Shown here: piece by piece, positions 1 through 6,343 of the stretch
How positions within the stretch are numbered: the first letter of the stretch is position 1
Layout of the letters: each line of letters opens with the position of its first letter
NCBI RefSeq assembly: GCF_041080625.1
Contig: NZ_CP163518.1
Span: forward strand, 682,001-746,000
Reading direction: 5' to 3'
DNA from: Streptomyces sp. CG1
Lineage (GTDB): Bacteria; Actinomycetota; Actinomycetes; Streptomycetales; Streptomycetaceae
Length of the DNA: 64,000 nt
Made by a program: the position numbers and the translations under genes
Notes under the pieces: generated by a model
What the model was told of the DNA's origin: nothing
Database searches by the model: none
The model's input: only the letters and a program-made list of their open reading frames with translations

Positions 1-867
1 TACCGGTCCCAGTACGGCCTGCCGGAGTGCAGCACCGGCAACGGCTGCTTCAAGAAGATCGACCAGGACGGCGGCTCCAGCTACCCGACGCCTGACGCCG
101 GTTGGGCCGGAGAGATCTCCCTCGACGTCGACATGGTCAGCGCGGCCTGCCCGCAGTGCAAGATCCTGCTCGTCGAGGCCAAGTCCGCGAACATGGACGA
201 CCTCGGTGCGGCCGTGAACCAGGCGGTCAAGCAGGGCGCCAAGTACGTCTCCAACAGCTACGGCGGCGGCGAGGAGGCCAACGACACCTCCGCCGACGAC
301 AAGTACTTCAAGCACCCCGGCGTCGCCATCACCGTCAGCTCCGGCGACAGCGGATACGGCGTCGAGTACCCGGCGGCCTCCCAGTACGTGACCGCCGTCG
401 GGGGCACCTCGCTCAAGAAGGACAGCAGCACCCGCGGCTACTCCGAGTCCGTCTGGGGCACGTCCGCCGGCGGCGAAGGAGCGGGCTCGGGCTGCTCGCA
501 GTACGACGCCAAGCCGTCCTGGCAGAAGGACACCGGCTGCGGCAAGCGCAGCGTCGCCGACGTCGCGGCCGTCGCCGACCCGGCCACCGGGCTCGCCGTC
601 TACGACACCTACCAGGCCAGCGGCTGGAACGTGTACGGCGGCACCAGCGCCTCCTCGCCGTTCATCGCCGGCGTCTACGCCCTCGCGGGCGCCCCGGGCG
701 CAAGTGACGTTCCGGCCTCGTACCCCTACGCCCACCCGGACAAGCTGAACGACGTCACCGAGGGCTCCAACGGGTCCTGCAGCAACTACCTGTGCAAGGC
801 GGGCAAGGGTTACGACGGCCCGACGGGCCTGGGTACCCCGAACGGTGTCGCGGCCTTCACCAAGTAA
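1..867 (+). CDS. S53 (sedolisin)-type secreted serine protease, C-terminal part
   Basis: The gene enters from the left edge, so its start, signal peptide and any propeptide are missing. The 288 visible residues cover most of a catalytic domain. A Glu and an Asp spaced E-x3-D (visible residues 38 and 42), the oxyanion Asp in SSGDSG (116) and the nucleophile Ser in GGTSAS (216) form the sedolisin set. The E/D pair replaces the Asp/His of ordinary subtilisins, which favours family S53 over S8. Several Cys residues suggest disulfides, fitting an exported endopeptidase that degrades protein outside the cell. The chain ends right after the catalytic domain, with no C-terminal extra domain. A hairpin follows about 80 bases downstream. 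The family assignment is firm; the substrate is unknown. Confidence 0.9.
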   Translation, partial: YRSQYGLPECSTGNGCFKKIDQDGGSSYPTPDAGWAGEISLDVDMVSAACPQCKILLVEAKSANMDDLGAAVNQAVKQGAKYVSNSYGGGEEANDTSADDKYFKHPGVAITVSSGDSGYGVEYPAASQYVTAVGGTSLKKDSSTRGYSESVWGTSAGGEGAGSGCSQYDAKPSWQKDTGCGKRSVADVAAVADPATGLAVYDTYQASGWNVYGGTSASSPFIAGVYALAGAPGASDVPASYPYAHPDKLNDVTEGSNGSCSNYLCKAGKGYDGPTGLGTPNGVAAFTK

Positions 868-944
868 GCAGAACATGAGTCCAAAGCGGCAGGCCTGAGC
901 CGGCACCAACGGCCACCGCCCGTCGCTCACGGCTCCGCAGTGCC

Positions 945-972
945 TCGCCCCGTCGGTCATCCGGCGGGGCGA
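945..972 (+). terminator. Hairpin terminator after the protease gene
   Basis: An 8-bp perfect stem (TCGCCCCG / CGGGGCGA) closes a 12-base loop. There is no U-tract, which is usual for Streptomyces. It lies between the protease stop at 867 and the convergent Smr gene, so it could serve both strands. Confidence 0.5.
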
Positions 973-1040
973 AGTGCTGCGTTCAGCCGTGCCGAAGAAG
1001 CCGGAACAGGCCTCTCATCAGGTACGACACCCGCTCCGGA

Positions 1041-1286
1041 TCACCGGAAGTAGATGAGAATGCGCCCGGTGTTGCCCGTGTCGACCTCACGCCGGACGTA
1101 CAGCTTCCTGATGTGCTTCTGGTCCAGGAACGCGAGAACGCGAGCCTTCAGCCGCCCGGAGCCCTTGCCCGGAATGATCTCCACGACCCGCTCGCCCGAG
1201 TGGTTGGCCTTGAAGAGGAACTGGCGCAGCGCCAGTTCGATGTCGCGGTTGTTGCGGAAGATCGGGTGGAGATCGAGCGACAACAT
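1041..1286 (-). CDS. Stand-alone Smr-domain protein
   Basis: This 81-residue protein is essentially a single Smr (small MutS-related) domain. The LDLHPIF segment at residues 4-10 is the LDLHG-like motif. IIPGKGSGRLK at 38-48 is the conserved Gly-rich motif, followed by the closing strand RILIYF. Smr domains bind and often nick nucleic acid; in larger proteins they sit at the C-terminus of MutS2. The reading frame continues further upstream, but the ATG at 1286 is preceded by AGGAGG with six bases spacing and begins exactly at the domain, so it is the better start. It is divergent from the urea transporter gene. The molecular role of single-domain Smr proteins in actinobacteria is not settled, so I assign the fold but no pathway. 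Confidence 0.85.
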   Translation of the reverse strand: MLSLDLHPIFRNNRDIELALRQFLFKANHSGERVVEIIPGKGSGRLKARVLAFLDQKHIRKLYVRREVDTGNTGRILIYFR

Positions 1287-1395
1287 GCGGAGCCTCCTGG
1301 TGATGCGGCACGGGCGAGAGTCACCGCCGTAGAGCCTGCCATGCAGGAGGGGCCCCTTGCCTCCGTGCTTCCGTGCGCCTGCTTCCGCGATGGCG

Positions 1396-1420
1396 CAATG
1401 TCGCATTGTGGAAATATAAT
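1396..1420 (+). promoter_or_regulatory. Palindrome and -10 hexamer upstream of the urea transporter
   Basis: CAATG-TCG-CATTG (1396-1408) is a perfect 13-base palindrome. It is followed at 1415-1420 by TATAAT, an ideal -10 hexamer in otherwise GC-rich DNA. No good -35 is visible. The arrangement would place a repressor or activator directly over the promoter of the gene starting at 1458. The divergent Smr gene could share it. Confidence 0.4.
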
Positions 1421-1457
1421 GCCGCGAGGTGGAAAAGTTGGCCTTGGGGGGCTTGGT

Positions 1458-2564
1458 ATGCGGCGCCGCATGCGGATGGATGAACACGGCTCCAGAGATG
1501 CGTCCGGGAAGGGGTGGGACGGGCGATTGCCGGCTCGTCCCCGGTGGTGGGAGCCGAGACACGGTCTGGCGTTCGGGGTCCGCGTGCTGTGCGGTCTCGC
1601 GCAGGTGATGTTCCTGGACAACGCCTGGTCAGGGGCCGTCTTCGGCCTCGCGTTGTTGACCGCGGACTGGCGGTACGGCGCCTACGGCGTGGGAGGCGCC
1701 GCCCTGGGCACCGGTGCCGCATGTCTGCTGGGGGTGTCCCGCGACCGGGTGCGGGCGGGGCTGGAGGGCTTCAACGCGTGCCTGATCGCGCTCTGCTTCG
1801 CCGTGTTCCTCGATGCAGGGAAGCCGGCCACGGCACTGCTCGCCGCCGCGGCCTGCCTCGTGGTCACCGTCGTCACGGCGGCCGTTGTCCAACTGCTCCA
1901 CATCTGGGATCTGCCGACGCTGACCCTGCCTTACTGCCTGCTGGCAGGCGCCGTCACCGTGGCCGCGCCCGCCTTCCAGCGGATCTGGACCCATGGCGGC
2001 AGCGTCGCCGCACTGCCCCACGCAGCATCCGGACCCACCGCCCTGGGACCGTACGACGTGGCAGGAGCGTTCTTGCGCAATCTGTCCCAGGTCTTCTTCT
2101 TGGATCAGTGGTACGCGGGGGCTCTGCTGCTCGTGGGGCTCTTTCTGGCGAGCCGGACGGCGGGTTGGGTGGCCTGTTGCGGCAGCGCGACGGGCATCCT
2201 GACGGCCTGGGCGCTCGGGGCGCCGGCCGCACGGATCGCCGACGGCACGATGGGCTACAACGCGGTGCTCGTCGCATTGGCGCTGTGCGGGGTGTTCCTG
2301 GCGGTCACCCGGGCGACGCTGCTGTACTCGCTGCTCGGCGCCGCCACCGCGACCGCCCTCACACCGGCCGTCGCCGCCCTGCTCGCCCCGTCCGGCGGCC
2401 ACGCCTTCACGTGGCCGTTCGTGCTCACCGCACTCGGCTTCCTGCTGGCCGCCCGCCGCTTCCCCCACCTCCCCGGCCCGCGCACCGACCGGGCTCCGGA
2501 CCGCCCCGCCGACCCGCTCCGCGACGACCGGGCCACCGCCCGCGGGCAGCTCGGATCCGCCTGA
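1458..2564 (+). CDS. Urea transporter (UT family, PF03253)
   Basis: This 368-residue membrane protein is made of two homologous halves, as in the channel-like UT family that lets urea cross the membrane passively. The signature repeats are GFNACLIAL (residues 104-112) and GYNAVLVAL (266-274). Each half also has a matching FLDNAWSG / FLDQWYAG segment. About ten hydrophobic helices are apparent. The ATG at 1458 follows GGGGGG at a suitable distance; ATGs four and six codons later are possible. No urease or nickel genes are nearby, so urea uptake here may feed a urease encoded elsewhere. The C-terminus is a hydrophilic Arg/Asp/Pro-rich tail. The family assignment is secure; direction of transport and regulation are inferred. 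Confidence 0.85.
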   Translation: MRRRMRMDEHGSRDASGKGWDGRLPARPRWWEPRHGLAFGVRVLCGLAQVMFLDNAWSGAVFGLALLTADWRYGAYGVGGAALGTGAACLLGVSRDRVRAGLEGFNACLIALCFAVFLDAGKPATALLAAAACLVVTVVTAAVVQLLHIWDLPTLTLPYCLLAGAVTVAAPAFQRIWTHGGSVAALPHAASGPTALGPYDVAGAFLRNLSQVFFLDQWYAGALLLVGLFLASRTAGWVACCGSATGILTAWALGAPAARIADGTMGYNAVLVALALCGVFLAVTRATLLYSLLGAATATALTPAVAALLAPSGGHAFTWPFVLTALGFLLAARRFPHLPGPRTDRAPDRPADPLRDDRATARGQLGSA

Positions 2565-2666
2565 ACGAGGCACCGCGCCGACGGCACGGAATCATTGAGC
2601 ATTTTCAGCGTGGCCACTGACGGAGGGACAGCGTTGGCGTTCCGCGCAGGCCTTCGGTTGCGGTCG

Positions 2667-2715
2667 GCAGGGCGGTCAGGAAGAGGGATCCTGCCCCAGT
2701 TCCTGACCGCCCTGC
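2667..2715. terminator. Strong bidirectional hairpin
   Basis: A perfect 16-bp inverted repeat (2667-2682 with 2700-2715) with a 17-base loop separates the urea transporter (plus strand) from the small secreted-protein gene (minus strand). It is the longest simple stem in the first 10 kb and should terminate transcription from both sides. Confidence 0.7.
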
Positions 2716-2785
2716 GAGTGGGTGGGCGGACTTTTTCCATGTGCGGTTGTGCGGTTGGCGGGCAGGAACTACCGCCAGTTTTCCG

Positions 2786-3022
2786 TCAGTTGCAGAAGTT
2801 GAGGAGGTCGAGGAGGCCGTTGCCGCACTTGTTCTCCTCCCCTCCTCCGCCGCCGCCGTAGGCGGGGGCGGCCTTCGTCGCGACGTGCGCGGCGGGCGTC
2901 GCGGCCACGGCGGATGTGGCAGTCGCCACCCCCGCCGCACAAGCGATGCCCACGGCGGCACTCACCGCGAATACTCGCGGCATCCGGAAAACGGTCTTCT
3001 TGGGGTGTGGTGTAGTGATCAT
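2786..3022 (-). CDS. Small secreted two-cysteine protein
   Basis: This 78-residue product has a basic N-terminus, a hydrophobic stretch (about residues 14-40) and AXA-type cleavage options near Ala40, so it should be exported. The predicted mature part is under 40 residues: an Ala/Thr-rich segment, a run of six glycines, and the tail KCGNGLLDLLNFCN with cysteines at 66 and 77. Two Cys flanking a hydrophobic turn recalls the small surface-active proteins of aerial hyphae (chaplins, rodlins), but the tail does not match the chaplin motif and I do not claim membership. The start at 3022 is the first ATG of the signal peptide, with GGTGA a few bases upstream. It stands alone with a strong hairpin downstream. 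Function unknown. Confidence 0.65.
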   Translation of the reverse strand: MITTPHPKKTVFRMPRVFAVSAAVGIACAAGVATATSAVAATPAAHVATKAAPAYGGGGGGEENKCGNGLLDLLNFCN

Positions 3023-3702
3023 GAAATCACCATGCACACCCGCGCAATCAGTGTCGCGCCGAGCGCATCCGAGCGGGTGAGCCTCGCGGAGCCGGATCAG
3101 AATTCGCTTCCGGTGATACGCCGGCCTCGGCTGACCGTGACGCCCACCGACCGGTTCGGGCGGATCTGCCCCAGGCGGCGGCTCCCACCCGCGGTCCACA
3201 TCTCCCCCGCCCCCGCCCAAAGTTCGGTGTGAAAAAAAGCACCCCAGGATCGCCGCGCTGGCGAGCCGGCTCCCCCTTGCGGTGCCGTCGGCTCCCCGGG
3301 GCGCGGAGGCGGGGACGGTCGCGGTCGTTTCGGCCGCCCCGGGCGCGTGATGGTGCGGTGCCCGCCTTCCGCGAGGTGGAGGTGGAGGGGCGGTGAGCAG
3401 GAGACGCGTGGGCGGGGAGTATCTCTACTTGTTGAGACTTCAAGTATATAGGCTTCAAATACATCGCGTGGTCACGCGCACAGATCCCGCACAACGGCGA
3501 GATATGGCCAGGGTCACCCGTCTTCGGCACCTGGCGCGTGGCCGCCGCCCCGAGCCGCCTGATCACGCCCGTCCGCCCGTTGCAAGCAAGCCGCTCGACC
3601 ACCACTCGACAAGGTGAACGGGCCTTCTGAAATCGGCGCGTTGAGCGCAACCGCCGCTACCTTCCGAGGGAATTACTGGACGAGATCACAAGGACCGCGC
3701 CT
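3023..3702. other. Long intergenic region without a convincing gene
   Basis: These 680 bases hold only compositional open frames with Arg/Pro-rich translations and no recognisable domain. The one notable element is the AT-rich island at about 3420-3465, annotated separately. A short A-run precedes it near 3232. Confidence 0.5.
3426..3463. promoter_or_regulatory. Operator-like inverted and direct repeats in an AT-rich island
   Basis: TACTTG (3426-3431) and CAAGTA (3441-3446) form a perfect inverted repeat with nine bases between. A second element, CTTCAAGTATA (from 3438), is repeated imperfectly as CTTCAAATACA (from 3453) with a 15-base period. The shape suits a MarR-type dimer site. No regulator gene adjoins it, and the nearest downstream gene is 240 bases away. 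Confidence 0.4.
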
Positions 3703-4182
3703 GTGACCCGCAAAGCCACCCCCCGCATGCGCATGACCGTATTGGCCCTCGGAACCGCGCTCCTCTGCGCGAGCGCCCCCGCCGCGTACGCGACGTTTGT
3801 CGACGGGGGCGGGCACCCGGCCCACGCCTCGGCGCCCGGCAGAGCGCCGGGTAAGCCGTACATCAAGACCGAGCTTCTGTTCGGAACGGCCAAGCCCGAC
3901 GGCGGCCCTCCGGTAACCGGCAAACAGTTCCACGCCTTCGTGGACGAGTTCATCACCCCGCGCTTCCCGGCCGGCCTGACCATCGAGGACGCTTCCGGCC
4001 AGTACCGGGACTCCCACGGGACCATCGAACGCGAGCGCTCGTACAAGCTCACCCTCCTCTACCCGCTGAGCGAGGCCAACGCCGACAGCGGCAAGATCGA
4101 GGAGATCCGCGCCACCTACGACAAGCGGTTCCGGCAGGAATCCGTGGCCCGCATCGACGACACCGAGATCGTCGACTTCTGA
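3703..4182 (+). CDS. Secreted DUF3574-family protein
   Basis: This 159-residue protein has a classical signal peptide (Arg-rich start, hydrophobic core about residues 11-24, SAPAAYA cleavage region). The mature part matches the DUF3574 pattern: a strand YIKTELLFGTAKPDG, then KQFHAFVDEFITPRFPAGLTIEDASGQYRD, and a final helix with a conserved Arg-Gln/Val Arg region. The family is small, exported and uncharacterised. The GTG start at 3703 follows AAGGA with eight bases spacing. No operon partner is close. I see no catalytic motif and no Cys in the mature chain. Confidence 0.8.
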   Translation: MTRKATPRMRMTVLALGTALLCASAPAAYATFVDGGGHPAHASAPGRAPGKPYIKTELLFGTAKPDGGPPVTGKQFHAFVDEFITPRFPAGLTIEDASGQYRDSHGTIERERSYKLTLLYPLSEANADSGKIEEIRATYDKRFRQESVARIDDTEIVDF

Positions 4183-4326
4183 TCAGGCCGCCTCACAGAC
4201 AGCCGGGCCGGCACACGTTGTTCCACGTTCCGTTTCCGCCGGTCACATCCGCCGGGCGAAGACCATCCACGCGACACCGAAGGCGCCCATCAGCCAGGCC
4301 CAGCCCAGCTCCAGACGAAGCGCCGG

Positions 4327-4656
4327 TCGCGCGGCCACCAGGGCTACGACGGCGTCGTCCTCGGCCTGCCGGGCACTCCGGTGCACATGGAGCTGCTGCA
4401 GCACGGCGACCCACCCCGCGTCCCCGAGCCACACCCGGAGAACCGGTTGGTGCGCTGCCTTCGCGGCCCCGAAGCCGTCGCAGTCGCCGCCCGGCGGCTC
4501 ACCGAGCACGGGCACAGCCCGGTCTCCACCGCGAACCCCTACCGGCCGGAGCACGGCGCCGTCCTCTTCGAGGACCCGGACGGCTGGCAGGTCGTACTGG
4601 CGCCGGGCCGGGCCGGGAGCGGTCAGGGAGGGCCGCCCGGCTTCGGGCCGCGGTAG
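4327..4656 (+). pseudogene. 5'-truncated VOC (glyoxalase-fold) gene
   Basis: The frame shows the second part of a short VOC/glyoxalase-like protein: RGHQGYDGVVLGLP with PGTPVHMELLQHG following, then ENRLVRCLR, a helix, and HGAVLFEDPDGWQVVLAPG. Proteins of this type normally begin with about 30 more residues carrying the first strand and helix. Upstream of 4327 this frame gives no such sequence and no start with a ribosome site. The only in-frame start (GTG, 4381) would cut away another conserved strand. On the opposite strand at 4243-4330 the translation ending in WAWLMGAFGVAWMVFARR looks like the tail of a lost membrane protein, so the truncation point may be a deletion junction. The stop overlaps the convergent beta-helix gene by 34 bases. 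Confidence 0.65.
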
Positions 4657-5423
4657 CCGGGCCGTGAGGAGGCGTCGACGCCGACCTCGTAACGGACCCG
4701 AGGGTTGGTCCGGTTGCCACAGACGTGGGCGTTCGTGGAGTGGATGGCCAGGCCTATGGCGTGGTCGGTCGGGGCGGCGAAGGTGTTGCCGACGACGGTG
4801 ACGTGCTGCACGTCCTCGAACATCAGGGCCTGGGACGCCTTCAGCGTCTCGCAGTAGTTGTCGCGGATGGTGAAATCGAAGCTGTGGCCGCGACCGTCGC
4901 CCTCCCCGCCGTTGGACCCCTCGGCCATCACACACATGTTGTCGATGTGCTCGCAGCGGTTCCCCTCGATCAGCACATGCCGGCTGGGCGGGGTGTCGCT
5001 GGCGAAGGTCTGCATACAGTCGGCGTGACCGTAGCGGTTGGAGGCACCGCGGACGGTGTTGTGCTGGATCTTCAGGTCGTCGCCGAAGAAGCGCATCCCG
5101 TCTCCGTCGCCGCCGTGCGGTCTGCTGACGGTGTTGTTCCGTACGGTGATGTCGTCGCCGGTGATCTCGATGCCGGGCGCCTCGGGCCGGGTGACCCGGT
5201 AGTTCTCCACGATCACGTGATGCGCCTCGACGGTGATACCGGCGACGGTCCGGCCGTGACCGTCGTACACGGCCGGATGTGCCGTGGTGCCGCCGTGGGT
5301 GACGATGAGCCGCGGGTGCGCGGCGGCCGAGGCGGAGGACGGGTACAACGCGGTCGCGGCCATGGCCGCGGCGGCGGCGAGCAGGGCGGCGGTCCGCAGC
5401 GCACGTCGTGATGAGGTCGGCAT
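4623..5423 (-). CDS. Secreted right-handed beta-helix protein (pectate-lyase-like fold)
   Basis: The product has 266 residues. A signal peptide covers about residues 1-34 (RRALRTAALLAAAAAMAATAL, with ASA cleavage region), so it is exported. The rest consists of repeated short strands with N-x-[VI] ladders (for example DDITVRNNTVSRP, DDLKIQHNTVRGA, VLIEGNRCEH), the pattern of parallel beta-helices of the NosD/pectate-lyase type. Asn and His occur at repeat corners, and paired Cys may clamp the helix. No pectate-lyase catalytic Arg/Lys set is obvious, so binding or hydrolysis of a plant or cell-wall polysaccharide is only inferred. The start is the ATG that begins the signal peptide; its ribosome site is weak. 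Confidence 0.75.
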   Translation of the reverse strand: MPTSSRRALRTAALLAAAAAMAATALYPSSASAAAHPRLIVTHGGTTAHPAVYDGHGRTVAGITVEAHHVIVENYRVTRPEAPGIEITGDDITVRNNTVSRPHGGDGDGMRFFGDDLKIQHNTVRGASNRYGHADCMQTFASDTPPSRHVLIEGNRCEHIDNMCVMAEGSNGGEGDGRGHSFDFTIRDNYCETLKASQALMFEDVQHVTVVGNTFAAPTDHAIGLAIHSTNAHVCGNRTNPRVRYEVGVDASSRPGYRGPKPGGPP

Positions 5424-5503
5424 GGCGGGGAACGTAGGGCGCAGCGGTCGGGAGGGGTCCCGGGCCCGGTGATCCGCGATGGCTCGCGAGCGGCGCGTCG
5501 GCG

Positions 5504-6306
5504 TCAGATCGCCTCGACGAGAGCCAGGTCCATCGGGACGAGAGTCGTGGAGGCCAACAAGGCGCGCAGGAGATGGTCGTTCAGGGCGTTGCCGACCGGT
5601 TCGCCGACTTCCTCGCGGGTCAGATACGGCACGCCGTCGCGGGACAGCCGGGCGCGCACGGCGTTGACGATGTGCTCGACACGCTTGTCCGTCCAGCCCG
5701 CCCCCGGTTGCAACTCCACGAGTTGGGCGGCCGTCTGCTTCCAGGTCAGCGGCTGCGGCCTCGGCTCGTGCAGCAGATAGCGCCGACCGAGTGCGACGAG
5801 GGTCAGTTTCTCCTGCTCGGTCAGCACCCACACGCGCGGCGGGCGGGTGACGTCCGCGTGCCGAGGGCGCGGAAGCTCGTCGTCGACGCCGGTGACGAAG
5901 ACCTCGAGCAGGTGCTCGCGTCCCCGTGAGCCCTGGACGAACAGTGGAGTGTGGCCGGTGGACAGCGGGAGCGGTTCCTCGCCGCGGAAGAGCAGACGGC
6001 CCTCGGTGCAGCGGATCGGCAGTTGTCCGCTGGTGCTCAGCCACCAGCGGCCGTCCCGATGGGTGAGCGTGCCCTGGTGGCGGCTGACGCGCGGATCGTC
6101 CTCGCCCAGGCAGACGTGGACCTGGGCCTGTTGCGGCCGAACAGGATCTCGCGCCCCTCCCCCGGCCGGAGCGTGATGCCGCCGGTGAGCGCGAGGGCGA
6201 AGAGCGTGCCCGGCACCGGCGCGGAGACGCCGCGCGCGAGGCTGCCGTGGGTGGCGGGGAGAACTCGGGTTGCTGACGGCGTCATACCGGTTGGTGTCTG
6301 TGTCAT
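5504..6306 (-). pseudogene. FHA-domain protein gene with a single -1 frameshift
   Basis: Two overlapping frames encode one protein. From the ATG at 6306, about 60 residues run to an FHA start (LRPGEGREILFGRN). In the next frame the FHA domain continues without a gap: QVHVCLGEDDPRVSRHQG, with the conserved phosphothreonine-binding SRH, then DGRWWLSTSG. A C-terminal helical part (WVLTEQEKLTLVALGRRYLL to DLALVEAI) ends at 5504. The switch occurs in a run of three C on the coding strand (plus-strand GGG at 6124-6126), where one extra C would restore a protein of about 267 residues. No canonical slippery heptamer is present. The next gene upstream is a Ser/Thr kinase, so an intact protein would read its phosphothreonine output. 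A true mutation or a homopolymer sequencing error both fit. Confidence 0.8.
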
Positions 6307-6343
6307 GTTCGTATTCCGGGGCGGGTCCGTCGTCCGGTCAGGC

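Noticed and set aside
3048..3650. A 200-codon minus-strand frame in the long intergenic region
   Set aside because: Arg/Pro-rich, no start signal and no family resemblance.
6118..6130. Programmed -1 frameshifting in the FHA gene
   Set aside because: No X-XXY-YYZ heptamer is in the incoming frame, and the simplest explanation is a one-base deletion or sequencing error in a C-run.
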